A stretch of DNA of 64,000 bases from Pseudomonas fluorescens. Its GTDB lineage: Bacteria > Pseudomonadota > Gammaproteobacteria > Pseudomonadales > Pseudomonadaceae. The notes below the pieces were generated by a model. It was given only the letters and a program-made list of their open reading frames with translations, did no database searches and had not been told where the DNA came from. Location of the stretch: assembly GCF_902497995.1 (NCBI RefSeq), contig NZ_CABVII010000013.1, positions 112,084 to 176,083 of the forward strand, given 5' to 3'. A program made the position numbers and the translations under genes. Positions 51,401 through 59,580 of the stretch are shown in pieces (positions within the stretch are counted from its first letter, which is position 1; every line of letters starts with the position of its first letter).

Positions 51401-54316
51401 GGAAAGTACGCCGTCTTCGTAGTTCCAGCCGTTGGCTGAACCATCGGCGGCGGTCAGGTCCCATTTCGGCAGGTGAATGTGCTGGCCGATCACATCGGTT
51501 GGCGTACGCACCTGATAATCGTCCATCTCATAGGTAGCCGGTACCAGGTTGGTTTGCTGGTACTGCACGCAGTCGAAGGTATTCATACGCATCACCAGCG
51601 GCTCTGGTGGACGCTGCTTGGTGATCACCGGCCAGGCGTCTTGCCACAGCGCGAGGATGCGCGCTTGCGGGAAGTGGTAGCCGACCTTGTTGTACACCGC
51701 GTCAAACTGGATGTTCGCCGCTTTATAGACCCGTGGGCGGTCGGCGGTGAAGGTCGAGGAACCGGTGTAGGACATGCCGTCAACCCGTTCACCGCTATTG
51801 AACTCGCCGGTGCCGGCGCTGCTGGTCAGGCGTTTTTGCCGGTCATCCATGCACGGTTCGTAATACGGTGCGCCTGCAATCGGCAAGGCACCGTTGGTGC
51901 GGAAGTTGCGTGCCACGACCTGCTTGCCCGGCAGCACGGCGAAACTCGGGTGGTCTTTTTTGGCGTGGAACGCCATGGCCGCCTGTTCGACTTCGGTGCC
52001 CTCTTCTGGCATATAGATCGGTTTGGCGCGGGTCACTTCCTTGGAGAAATCCAGGGAGGTGGTAATGGTGTGCGCCTGGCCACCGGAGGAAAAACCGTCC
52101 AGGGAATGGCGCCCCAGGCCACCGTCCCAACCACCGGACTGAGCCGGGTCGAGGTTGGCCCACAAGGCATTACCGCTGGTTTTCAAGGACTGAGCCTTGG
52201 CCGCATCCAGCATGTCCAGCGGTGGGGTCGGTGGGCGTTGCCCGACCGAGCTTTCCATGCCGCCGATCCAGAATGGATAACCCGGGTTTTTCAGGCTGCC
52301 GTCGGCATTGCGGTTGGCTTCACTGCGATCGACCAGGGCCAGGGAACCGATGGCCTGGGCGCCGCCGCTGCCCCCGTGGTGTTCGCCGTCATCCTCCTCG
52401 TCGTCATCATCGCCACCGGCCACCAGGGTTTCGCCGATTTTCGGCACCACCGCGACCTTGCCCGGCATCGGTGCCATGGCTTTGCCTGGCAGCGGCACTA
52501 CCGCTGGAATCGGTGTACCGGCAACGATCTCGCCATCGGGCAAGGCCCGTGCGCCAGCGGCCGGTTTACCGCTGCGCAGGGCGTAAGGTTCACTGTGATA
52601 ACCGTCTTGCCCCTGTTGCGAGACTTCCAGGCGGGTGCCTTCTTCGAAGACGTCATGCACCCGCCACATGCTCCACATGCCCTGGGCAAAATGCGGGTAG
52701 AAGTGGCAGTGATAGATAGCATCGCCGGCAACGCGGTTGCGGTTGCCCGAACCACCGTTGGCGATTTCATAGGTGTAGCCGGCGCCCGGGCCGATGCCCT
52801 GTGCGTCCATATAATCGGAGTTGTCGTCGTTAGGGTTGAATAACCACTGGTGCCCGTGCAGGTGGAAAATATGCTGCTCGTGGCCGTTGTGGGTGTTGCG
52901 GAATTTGACGAAGTCACCGATGTAGCTGTGGTTGACGTTGGACGGTTCGGACGGGTACAGCGCCATGGTCGCCTTGACCCCGATCTGATCGGCGTTCGGC
53001 ACCTGGCCCGGAAGAATGCCTTCCAGGCCGGCGTTGGCCGGTACGTCCACCAGCATCGCCACGTCGCCGACGGTGTGGGAGCTGAGGAAGAACTCTTCGT
53101 AAGCGCAGGACAGGCAGTCGTGCATCGGCCCGACGCCCAAACGGTTGGCCACCACCTCGGCCCCCATGCCGCCGGAGCCGTAGTTGATCATGAACGAGTC
53201 GCGGGTCGGCTCCAGCACGTGGGCCATCACCGGGTCTGCCCAATACGCGGGGAACGCCTGGGTCGCGGCGGTTTCATCCTGGAACTGCGAAGCAAAATCG
53301 CGGAACGGCTCCAGTCGATTGGGGATCGCCGGGTTGCGTTTGCCGATGGCTTCCAGCGGGTAGGTCGAAGGCGGGAAGCTGCCATCGGCGTTGCTGCCCA
53401 TCACGATCGCGTCGCTCTCGCTGGAAATGATTTCGTTGCCCTCGACCATATTGATGATCGGCGTGCCGGCCTTGCCTTCACGGATCCAGGGCTCGCGCTG
53501 CGGGTAACGCGCCTGGTAGTCGACGATCGGCTGACCGGCCGGGGTGCGGCCGGCGCTGGCCATGCGCATCTCTTCTTCGGTCAGGGTATTGCGATAAGTG
53601 CGGCCGCCCTTGGGCACCACCACCACCTGGCCGAACAGGCCGTTGGCAACGTTGCCCGCATCCCCTTCACCACCAAAGGTCGCGCCGCGGCTGCTGGCGG
53701 CGAACGCCCCTTCGCGCTCGGCGTACAGGGTATAGGAACGGCTGGCACCTGGTGGAATCAAGGTATTGGCGTTGCGCCCGGTGTAGGACGCGATGTCGTT
53801 AATGCTGTTGACGGCCTGCATGCCGTTGACCTGGAAGCCGACGTGACGGTCCTTGACCTGCTCGTCGACCTTGAAGTTGTCTTCGTTACCGATTTCAACT
53901 TCCTCTTCCTCACCCTCTTCTTCCTCGCCGTCCTCATGCGAACCAGGGTTGGCCTGGTAAGCCAGCAGGTTCTGCAGGTTGATGGTCAGGCAGTCTCCCG
54001 CCGCGACGCGCAGCACCAGCGGCCGCGGACGCTTGTCGGGTCGCAGCGAAACCTTGCCCGGCACCGCCGCCCCGCCCTGGGCCAGGGACCGGTCATGGTC
54101 GTCGACCACATCGCGGCGCAGGGCGAACATCATGCCGTTGACGTTTTGCGCGCCGAGGCGGTTGAACATCAATGGCTGATCCAGTGCCACGACGTTGGCC
54201 ACCAGATTGCGTTCGCAGCGCAGTGCCGCTTCGGCCACCCCGATGCCATGCATCGACGCCACCAACAGCAGCAATTTGAATAAGGACTGAGCGTGGGGTA
54301 TGCCGGTCATGATCAC
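48485..54316 (-). CDS. mnxG: Giant multicopper oxidase, MnxG-like (Mn(II) oxidase)
   Basis: 1,943 residues, matching the roughly 1,950-residue MnxG of Mn(II)-oxidising Pseudomonas. It has a signal peptide and repeated cupredoxin domains. Copper-ligand motifs are spread along the chain: HLHGHQWLF near 482, a type-1-like YHCHFYPHFAQGMW near 539, GQHIHLPKWD near 947, FTHDHLGPSTHQQ near 1052, HAGGHEEEHNVTLHGVKW near 1305, and HFSFMHPS near 1897. A Glu-rich stretch (EDGEEEEGEEEEVEIGNED) near 125-145 could bind metal. It is the first gene behind the sigma54 promoter at 54367 and is expected to oxidise Mn(II) to Mn oxides outside the cell. Confidence 0.92.
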   Translation of the reverse strand: MIMTGIPHAQSLFKLLLLVASMHGIGVAEAALRCERNLVANVVALDQPLMFNRLGAQNVNGMMFALRRDVVDDHDRSLAQGGAAVPGKVSLRPDKRPRPLVLRVAAGDCLTINLQNLLAYQANPGSHEDGEEEEGEEEEVEIGNEDNFKVDEQVKDRHVGFQVNGMQAVNSINDIASYTGRNANTLIPPGASRSYTLYAEREGAFAASSRGATFGGEGDAGNVANGLFGQVVVVPKGGRTYRNTLTEEEMRMASAGRTPAGQPIVDYQARYPQREPWIREGKAGTPIINMVEGNEIISSESDAIVMGSNADGSFPPSTYPLEAIGKRNPAIPNRLEPFRDFASQFQDETAATQAFPAYWADPVMAHVLEPTRDSFMINYGSGGMGAEVVANRLGVGPMHDCLSCAYEEFFLSSHTVGDVAMLVDVPANAGLEGILPGQVPNADQIGVKATMALYPSEPSNVNHSYIGDFVKFRNTHNGHEQHIFHLHGHQWLFNPNDDNSDYMDAQGIGPGAGYTYEIANGGSGNRNRVAGDAIYHCHFYPHFAQGMWSMWRVHDVFEEGTRLEVSQQGQDGYHSEPYALRSGKPAAGARALPDGEIVAGTPIPAVVPLPGKAMAPMPGKVAVVPKIGETLVAGGDDDDEEDDGEHHGGSGGAQAIGSLALVDRSEANRNADGSLKNPGYPFWIGGMESSVGQRPPTPPLDMLDAAKAQSLKTSGNALWANLDPAQSGGWDGGLGRHSLDGFSSGGQAHTITTSLDFSKEVTRAKPIYMPEEGTEVEQAAMAFHAKKDHPSFAVLPGKQVVARNFRTNGALPIAGAPYYEPCMDDRQKRLTSSAGTGEFNSGERVDGMSYTGSSTFTADRPRVYKAANIQFDAVYNKVGYHFPQARILALWQDAWPVITKQRPPEPLVMRMNTFDCVQYQQTNLVPATYEMDDYQVRTPTDVIGQHIHLPKWDLTAADGSANGWNYEDGVLSPGAVQERIHAIRQFNQCQGTDPRDGTPACPKAKAHPFFGQYGRADWVGARTAMQRWFVDPVVNTKGIDRGLGTIFTHDHLGPSTHQQIGLYATVLAEPAGSTWFHAETGEPLYSGARQDGGPTSWQAVVSTGDLDGDGKNDSFREFFLEYSDFQHAYEAGVYVGAGPNGVPNPQAFPATADSFRYAINPPVRNNASTLLEGVVEVQGGQVPGCPSRPCPQAISVDDPGMFVVNYRNEPLALRVYDPYKVGPDGKRGMQADGLGGDLAYAMQSRTDRAIPAMNLAPNLVTAATGPTGGTTLFPPHINRGGAEPGDPFTPMLRTYTGDNVRLRVHAGGHEEEHNVTLHGVKWLQSGSGFGNSSNSGWRSSQMIGISEQMGFNAPVAMMSSSAATTGDYLYSMDASLEGYWSGIWGVMRNYTAQRSDLFALPNNPKPAGMRNTVAFDGICPRYGANPNGIGTRPTVQRNYEVVAALANDILRNPLNLTIGDPAGLGQHVGGPLNPAGGTLVFNSRTVSIPQVTVTDPEDGETFTIGGQSGPLHDPTAILYVRKGDLDPITGKLKPGVPVEPLVLRAAAGDCINITLENRLPMVMPDLTQTAVMQGMVKRDRNSGLGATTFSNNLMRPSSHVGLHAQLLAYDITKSDGTNVGANPIQTVPPRVGNVGAYPTRAYQYYAGHLEREGKPITQLGRNVDNINATAVEFGGLNFTPADVIKQPQKGLGGAMSILPIGATWVDDARKVTATVTAPGQTTYRDFAMVWQKALNIRWANGRPVEGIAAEGLGVPTDPQDNSSMAINYKAEPLWFRFGLAPDAPFGRAGGHGYGDVPNAHMAYSNALVGGDPQTPVLYVKPGQPFRTHIMMPTGGSRGTTFQLDGHVWSVNPFQSEKSDTGGYPMSTPGVGSVRFGFNPMSMYIGAHESILPAAHFSFMHPSAGGSNAIPGDYLFRDYAAYGNTAGLWGLLRVTNEPEPAPAP

Positions 54317-54366
54317 GGGCCTCGCTGGGGGTGCTCGCAGGGAAAAATGCTTGACAAGTCCCTTTT

Positions 54367-54382
54367 AGCAATCCGCATGCCA
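54367..54382 (-). promoter_or_regulatory. Sigma54 promoter of mnxG
   Basis: Minus strand TGGCATGCGGATTGCT, near-perfect consensus: -24 GG at 54380-54381, -12 GC at 54368-54369, 10 bases apart. Transcription would start near 54356, about 40 bases before the ATG at 54316. Confidence 0.88.
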
Positions 54383-54434
54383 TAATTATTATTGTTGTTT
54401 ATCAGTTAGTTACAGACAGAAATTGATAAGCCGG

Positions 54435-54511
54435 GGGGATATTCCCCACCCATTCCCCACTTTCCGGGCCAGAACTTTTCTGCCCCACTGTTGGGGGAAC
54501 CTGCCCCACAG
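54435..54511. promoter_or_regulatory. Enhancer cluster upstream of mnxG
   Basis: CCCC-ACTGTTG-GGGG at 54483-54497 is identical over 15 bases to the site at 42558. It is accompanied by GGGGA-TAT-TCCCC (54435-54447), two direct ATTCCCCAC copies 11 bases apart (54441-54449, 54452-54460) and GCCCCAC at 54503-54509. The main palindrome lies about 120 bases upstream of the -12 box. Confidence 0.72.
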
Positions 54512-54518
54512 TCGCCAA

Positions 54519-55127
54519 TCACAACGGCGCATCCACGGCCAGCCCCTGCAAACGTCGGTACTGGCGCAACACGTTCGGCACATAACGCCGGGTTTCGGCG
54601 AACGGCGGGATCACCCCGCCACGGCTGAGCACCGCTTGCGGCCCGGCGTTATAGGCCGCCACGGCGAGGCTGATGTCATTATCAAAAAGGGTCATCAGGC
54701 GCTTGAGATAACGGGCGCCGCCCTGGATGTTGGCCTTGGGGTCGTAGACGTCGGTCACGCCCATTTCCCGGGCGGTGTCGGGCATCAGTTGCATCAGCCC
54801 GCCGGCGCCCTTGGGTGAGGTCGCGCCGGCGTTGTAGCTGGACTCGGTCTGGATCACGGCATGCAACAGCGCCGCCGGTAGCTGATTGGCCGTGGCCGCC
54901 GCCGAGACCAGCTCGGCGTAGGGTTGCCGGGCAATCATCTGCGGTTGCCGGTCGATGCTGACCTGGGCGGATTCAGGCTCATGAATCACCCGTTCATAGG
55001 TGCGACCGGGACGGTGGACATTGGACAAAACGTAGCTGCCGTTGGCGTCCACGGACACGAACACATCGGCCTGTACGACGGCGGTCTGCATCAGCAGCCC
55101 GAGCAGTCCCATGGTGAGTGCTTTCAT
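54519..55127 (-). CDS. Lytic transglycosylase (SLT, MltC/PilT-associated type)
   Basis: A 202-residue exported muramidase. From ATG 55127 (GGGAGG 7 bases upstream) it has a signal peptide (LTMGLLGLLMQTAVVQA) and a DUF4124-like start (DVFVSVDANGSYVLSN). An SLT domain follows: catalytic Glu in AVIQTESSYNAGATSPKGA, LMQLMPDTAREMG and NIQGGARYLKRL, then AVAAYNAGPQAV. Such enzymes open peptidoglycan for envelope machines, here presumably the neighbouring secretion system. Its own sigma54-like box is at 55198. The long in-frame sequence upstream to about 56,700 is antisense to gspF and not part of it. Confidence 0.92.
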   Translation of the reverse strand: MKALTMGLLGLLMQTAVVQADVFVSVDANGSYVLSNVHRPGRTYERVIHEPESAQVSIDRQPQMIARQPYAELVSAAATANQLPAALLHAVIQTESSYNAGATSPKGAGGLMQLMPDTAREMGVTDVYDPKANIQGGARYLKRLMTLFDNDISLAVAAYNAGPQAVLSRGGVIPPFAETRRYVPNVLRQYRRLQGLAVDAPL

Positions 55128-55148
55128 TGTTCTGCCTCCCCTGACCGG

Positions 55149-55163
55149 CCCCGAAAAATGGGG
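55149..55163. promoter_or_regulatory. Predicted MnxR-type enhancer between divergent promoters
   Basis: CCCC-GAAAAAT-GGGG. It is about 88 bases upstream of the -12 of the rightward promoter (55231) and within the leader of the leftward one (55198). It is overlapped by TGGGG-GTAATG-CCCCA (55159-55174). Confidence 0.55.
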
Positions 55164-55197
55164 GTAATGCCCCAATGGCCGGTCGTACACCTGCCCT

Positions 55198-55214
55198 ACG
55201 CAAGCACTGTGCCG
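55198..55214 (-). promoter_or_regulatory. Sigma54-like promoter of the lytic transglycosylase gene
   Basis: Minus strand CGGCACAGTGCTTGCG: -24 GG at 55212-55213, -12 GC at 55200-55201, spacing 10. The only weak base is C in place of T before GG. It lies 73 bases before the start codon. Confidence 0.65.
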
Positions 55215-55230
55215 AAAGCGCGAAGGCCCG

Positions 55231-55246
55231 TGGTTCGGGGGTTGCA
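55231..55246 (+). promoter_or_regulatory. Sigma54-like promoter of gspG-gspF
   Basis: TGGTTCGGGGGTTGCA: -24 GG at 55232-55233, -12 GC at 55244-55245, spacing 10, with a strong TTGCA. Transcription would start near 55257, 66 bases before the ATG at 55323. Confidence 0.65.
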
Positions 55247-55322
55247 GCCGGATGTCCGGGCATGAGCATGGCAATTGCATAAGCCTGCATGGCGACCCTT
55301 CCGCCGACTGTATGAGGTCATC

Positions 55323-55757
55323 ATGAATCAACGTCTGTGTTGTACCCCGCGTACGCAAAGCGGGTTCACCCTGCTCGAACTGTTGGTGGTGCTGGTGGTG
55401 CTCGGGCTGTTGGCCGGCATCGTCGCGCCGAAGTATTTCGCTCAGCTGGGGCGTTCCGAAGTGAAGGTGGCCAAGGCGCAAATCGAGGGCCTGGGCAAGG
55501 CCCTGGATCTGTACCGGCTGGAGGTCGGCCATTACCCCTCGACCGAACAGGGTTTGCAGGCGCTGGTCACCGCGCCGAGCGACGAGACCCGCTGGACCGG
55601 TCCTTATTTGCAGAAAAAACTGCCGCAGGATCCGTGGGGCCGAAACTACACCTACCGCCACCCCGGCGAGAACGGCGAGTACGACCTGCTGTCCATGGGC
55701 AAGGACGGCCAACCCGGCGGCGAAGGCGAAAACGCCGAAGTCACCAGCTGGCAATGA
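55323..55757 (+). CDS. gspG: Type II secretion major pseudopilin GspG
   Basis: 144 residues. The leader ends QSG, then FTLLELLVVLVVLGLLAGIVAP with Glu5. The classical GspG signature APKYFAQLGRSEVKVAKAQI, LYRLEVGHYPSTEQGLQALV, LPQDPWGRNYTYRHPGENGEYDLLSMGKDGQPGGEGENAEVTSW with the calcium loop is complete. It is the only canonical GspG here, in contrast to the divergent pseudopilins at 34-36 kb. It is followed 12 bases later by gspF. Confidence 0.95.
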   Translation: MNQRLCCTPRTQSGFTLLELLVVLVVLGLLAGIVAPKYFAQLGRSEVKVAKAQIEGLGKALDLYRLEVGHYPSTEQGLQALVTAPSDETRWTGPYLQKKLPQDPWGRNYTYRHPGENGEYDLLSMGKDGQPGGEGENAEVTSWQ

Positions 55758-55769
55758 CGAGGGACGAAC

Positions 55770-56957
55770 ATGCGCTTTCACCTCAAGGCCGTGGGCAAGG
55801 CTGGCGTGGTCTCGATGACAGTCGAGGCCCCCGGCCACAGCGAAGCCCGGCGCATCGTCGAAGACCAGGGCTTGCGGGTGGTGAGCCTGCACGTCGAACG
55901 GCATTGGCGGGCATTGCGCCTGCACCAGCGCGAGACGTTCAACCTGGTGCTGTTCAGCCAGGAACTGACCACCTTGCTCAATGCCGGCCTGCCGTTGATC
56001 GATGCGCTGGAAAGCCTGGCGGAAAAAGAGCATGCGCCCCAGGCCCGCAAGACCTTGAGCGAACTGGTGCGCCTGTTGTATGAAGGCAAGTCGTTCTCCC
56101 AGGCCCTCGGGCAATTGTCCGCGGTGTTCCCGCCGCTGTATGTCGCGCTGGTACAGTCGAGCGAGAAAACCGGCGCGGTGGGCGATGCCCTCGGCCGCTA
56201 TGTCAGCTATCGCCAGCGCATGGACGAGGTTCGACAGAAGATCGTCAGCGCGTCGATCTACCCCCTGCTGTTGCTGGTGGTGGGAAGTGGCGTGGTGTTG
56301 TTTCTGATGGGCTACGTGGTACCGCGTTTCAGCCTGGTGTTCGAAGGCCTGGGCTCGAACCTGCCGTGGCTGTCGCAGATCCTGATGAGCGGCGGGATGT
56401 TCCTGCACGCCCACCAGGGTGAGTTCTTCGGCGCCTTGGCGGCCATCGTCGTCGCCCTCGCCTTCCTCCAGCGCCAACCGGCCTTTCGCCGGGGCCTGGA
56501 CCGGGTCATCGAAAAACTCCCGGCGGTGCATCAACGCATCTTCATGTACGAACTGGCGCGCTTCTACCGCTCCCTGGGCATCCTGCTGCAAGGCGGCATC
56601 CCCCTCGTCACCGCCATGGGCATGGTCCGCGGCCTGCTCACCGTCGCCTCGCGCGCGCGCCTGGACCAGGCCTGCGAGCGGGTGCGCGAGGGGCAATCAC
56701 TGTCGGCCGCGCTGGAGCTCAATCACCTGGTGACGCCGGTATCCCTGCGCCTGCTGCGCGCCGGCGAACAGTCCGGCAACCTCGGGCAGATGATGGAGCG
56801 CAGCGCCGACTTCTACGACGAAGAAATCAGCCGCTGGATCGAATGGTTCGTGCGGCTGTTCGAACCCCTGCTCATGACCTTTATCGGCCTGCTGATCGGG
56901 GTCATCGTGATCCTGATGTACATCCCGATTTTTGAATTGGCCTCGAGTATTCACTGA
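55770..56957 (+). CDS. gspF: Type II secretion inner-membrane protein GspF
   Basis: 395 residues with two T2SSF domains (LFSQELTTLLNAGLPLIDALESLAEKE near 65 and ELARFYRSLGILLQGGIPLVTAMG near 265) and three membrane segments (near 170, 220 and 370). It is the platform for the GspE ATPase encoded 14 kb away. Together with gspG it supplies the two core parts missing from the minus-strand operon, so the machine is split between divergent transcription units on either side of mnxG. Confidence 0.95.
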   Translation: MRFHLKAVGKAGVVSMTVEAPGHSEARRIVEDQGLRVVSLHVERHWRALRLHQRETFNLVLFSQELTTLLNAGLPLIDALESLAEKEHAPQARKTLSELVRLLYEGKSFSQALGQLSAVFPPLYVALVQSSEKTGAVGDALGRYVSYRQRMDEVRQKIVSASIYPLLLLVVGSGVVLFLMGYVVPRFSLVFEGLGSNLPWLSQILMSGGMFLHAHQGEFFGALAAIVVALAFLQRQPAFRRGLDRVIEKLPAVHQRIFMYELARFYRSLGILLQGGIPLVTAMGMVRGLLTVASRARLDQACERVREGQSLSAALELNHLVTPVSLRLLRAGEQSGNLGQMMERSADFYDEEISRWIEWFVRLFEPLLMTFIGLLIGVIVILMYIPIFELASSIH

Positions 56958-57174
56958 GGCACCGGGCTGTACGTTATTTTTTCAGCCACTGACGCCGCAA
57001 TCACTGGATTGCGGTCGGGCTCAGGCGGACCCGGGAGGTGCTGGAGCCGTGTCGCAAAATCTACGTGAGCTTCGAGCAGAAAAAATAACTATGCACCGCA
57101 TCCGGTGCCGTAACTTGAAGGAGAATCCCGTCGTCCAACCGGACAAACTTACTCACGCACAAGGAATTGCGAAC

Positions 57175-57375
57175 ATGACTACTGACATACTCGGTCCGAT
57201 CCGCCACTTGATCGGAAACCGCTACGTACCTGGCGTTAAAGCCTATATCAGCGAATTGACCGGATTTACCATCGTCACCGGGCCCGATGAAATAACGACT
57301 TCGGAGGTGAATCCGAAACGACTGAAAATCCGTTGCGATAGCACTGGCTACATCTCGTCGTTTCACATCGGTTGA
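57175..57375 (+). CDS. Small protein resembling I78 peptidase inhibitors
   Basis: 66 residues from ATG 57175, with AAGGAA 8 bases upstream. GPIRHLIGNRYVPGVKAYIS is followed by the C-terminal RLKIRCDSTGYISSFHIG, which resembles the strand pattern of I78-type inhibitors. An in-frame ATG at 57091 would add 28 residues but has no ribosome-binding site. There is no signal peptide. It stands alone and is followed by a terminator. Confidence 0.6.
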   Translation: MTTDILGPIRHLIGNRYVPGVKAYISELTGFTIVTGPDEITTSEVNPKRLKIRCDSTGYISSFHIG

Positions 57376-57451
57376 TGCACCGCACGTCGACAGGCTTATT
57401 GAAGTAAAAAGCCAGACAGCTGAAAACTGATTCAGAGACAAATGCAACAAG

Positions 57452-57483
57452 AAAGGTCCGTCTCTCGCGATACGGGCCTTTTT
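57452..57483. terminator. Rho-independent terminator
   Basis: AAAGGTCCGT (57452-57461) pairs with ACGGGCCTTT (57472-57481), with one G-T wobble and a T run. It can serve the small gene upstream on the plus strand. Confidence 0.8.
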
Positions 57484-57544
57484 GTAATGGGCAGATGGAA
57501 GCGGGCGAGCACATCGGCAGATTGTGTTGCGGGACTCCTGACGC

Positions 57545-59359
57545 TCAGCGATAACCCCTGGCCTGCAAGTTGAACAACTGCGCATAGCGCCCGCCCGCGG
57601 CCACCAGACTGTCGTGGTCCCCCCGCTCCAGGATCGAACCCTGATCCAGCACGATGATGTGATCGGCATTGCGCACGCTGGAAAAGCGGTGGGAAATCAG
57701 CAGCGTCATGCGGCCTTCGGTGTGCTCGCTGAAATGCTCGAACACCGCCGCTTCCGCCGCCGGGTCGAGCGCCGAGGTCGGCTCATCGAGAATCAGGATG
57801 TCGGCCTCGCGTCGCATGTAGGCGCGGGACAAGGCGATCTTCTGCCATTGCCCGCCGGACAGTTCCTGCCCACCGGCGAACCAGCGTCCCAGTTGTGTGG
57901 CATATCCTCGATCCAGGCGTTCGATAAAGGGCGCAGCCATGCCCTCGGCGGCAGCGGCCTGCCAACGCTGTTCATCGTTGAAGGCCAGGGTGTCGCCGAC
58001 CCCGATGTTCTCGCCGACCGAGAACTGGTAGCGGATGTAGTCCTGAAAAATCACGCCGATGCGCCGACGCAGCGCGTCTTCTTCCCACGCCTGCAGATCG
58101 CTGCCGTCCAGCAGTATGCGGCCCTGGTCGGGACGGTACAGACGGGCCAGCAATTTGATCAGCGTGGTCTTGCCCGAACCGTTCTCCCCCACCAGCGCCA
58201 CACTGTGGCCGGGCACCAGGTGCAGATCGATGCCTTCCAGCGCCGCGCGGCTGGCTCCCGGATAACGGAAACCGACGTTCTCGAAACGCAAACCATCGCC
58301 GGGCACCGCGCCCACCGTCAGGCTGCCGGTGTCGACCACCACCGGTTCGGCCAGGTATTCATAGAGACTCGACAGATACAGGCCATCCTCGTAAAGACCA
58401 CTGATGGCGCTAAGGCTGCTGCTCACCGCCGTCTGCCCCTGCTTGAACAACACCAGGTACATGGTCATCTGGCCGAGACTGATGCTGCCGTGGACGGTAT
58501 CGACCACCACCCAGGCATACGCCAGATAAAACGCAGCGGTGCCCAGCAGCCCCAACCCGAAACCCCAGCCATCACGACGCAGTGTCAACCGCCGGTCTTC
58601 GGCATAGAGACGGGCGAACGTGTCGCGATAACGCTGCAACAGCAGCGGCGCAAACCCGAACAGCTTGACCTCCTTGATATAGCCTTCGTGGGACAGCAGC
58701 GTCTCGATGTAATTTCGCTGGCGACTCTCCGGCGCGCGGCGGGTGAACAGGCGGAAGGCATCCCCGGAAAAATGCGCTTCGGCAAAGAACACCGGTAACG
58801 CGCCGACCACCAGCAGCACCAGTGCCCAGGGCGAAAAATGCACCAGCAATACACCGAAGCTGATCAATACGATCAGGTTCTGGATCAGCCCCAACGACTT
58901 CATCACCAGCGCCAACGGCCGGGTCGAGGCCTCGCGCCGCACCCGCACCAGCTTGTCGTAGAACTCGGAATTCTCGAACTGCACCAGCGACAATGTCTGG
59001 GCCTTCTCCAGAATCATGGTGTTGACCTTCTGCCCCAGCTGCACCCGCAACAGCGACTGCTGCACCGACAGCGCCCGCTGGGTCCCGGACAGCAACGCCA
59101 GCACGCCGGCTTCGAACAACACATAACGCACCACCGGCCACAACGGCGCGCTGCCCTGCTGCGCGTGCAATTGCATGGCGCTGACCACCGCATCGACGAT
59201 GCGCTGACCCAGCCAGGCGGCAAGGGCCGGGAGTACACCGGCGATCAGGGTGGCCAGCACCAGCCCCAGGAACAAACCGCGAGAGGTGCCCCAGACCAGC
59301 AGCAAGGCGCGTCTGGCCTGGTCGAGTAGCGAGGTAACACGGGAAAGGGCCGCAGGCAT
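57545..59359 (-). CDS. ABC exporter half-transporter (membrane plus ATPase domains)
   Basis: About 604 residues from the ATG at 59359; an in-frame codon at 59410 is a weaker start. Six membrane segments lie in residues 20-300, then an ATPase domain: Walker A GENGSGKTT near residue 375, Q-loop VIFQDYIRYQFS, signature ELSGGQWQK, Walker B ILILDEPTSALD, H-loop LISHRFS. The layout is that of MsbA-like homodimeric lipid or peptide exporters. It is monocistronic. The substrate is unknown. Confidence 0.92.
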   Translation of the reverse strand: MPAALSRVTSLLDQARRALLLVWGTSRGLFLGLVLATLIAGVLPALAAWLGQRIVDAVVSAMQLHAQQGSAPLWPVVRYVLFEAGVLALLSGTQRALSVQQSLLRVQLGQKVNTMILEKAQTLSLVQFENSEFYDKLVRVRREASTRPLALVMKSLGLIQNLIVLISFGVLLVHFSPWALVLLVVGALPVFFAEAHFSGDAFRLFTRRAPESRQRNYIETLLSHEGYIKEVKLFGFAPLLLQRYRDTFARLYAEDRRLTLRRDGWGFGLGLLGTAAFYLAYAWVVVDTVHGSISLGQMTMYLVLFKQGQTAVSSSLSAISGLYEDGLYLSSLYEYLAEPVVVDTGSLTVGAVPGDGLRFENVGFRYPGASRAALEGIDLHLVPGHSVALVGENGSGKTTLIKLLARLYRPDQGRILLDGSDLQAWEEDALRRRIGVIFQDYIRYQFSVGENIGVGDTLAFNDEQRWQAAAAEGMAAPFIERLDRGYATQLGRWFAGGQELSGGQWQKIALSRAYMRREADILILDEPTSALDPAAEAAVFEHFSEHTEGRMTLLISHRFSSVRNADHIIVLDQGSILERGDHDSLVAAGGRYAQLFNLQARGYR

Positions 59360-59580
59360 AGGGCGATGGACTCGGCAAAGGCAGGTCGCTGAACACGACA
59401 ATGCCGTCATGGTACTTCAGCCGGACAATTGCGCAGGCGGGAAACAACTAAACGTGCGGGTCACGTCGATGGGCTCCATTTTCGTAAGCACAGCGTCCTT
59501 GTTGCAAACAGCGTTGAACAGAGACTAGGAGCTGCGACTGTACAACCCGACACCACCGAAAACATCGGGGTCGCGCTTAA

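Noticed and set aside
55268..55285. Sigma54 box ATGGCAATTGCATAAGCC upstream of gspG
   Set aside because: GG and GC are separated by 11 rather than 10 bases. The box at 55231 fits exactly.
54519..56696. A 725-codon open frame on the minus strand covering gspG and gspF
   Set aside because: Only the last 202 codons (from 55127) have a ribosome-binding site, signal peptide and SLT domain. The rest is the antisense of well-formed gspF and gspG.
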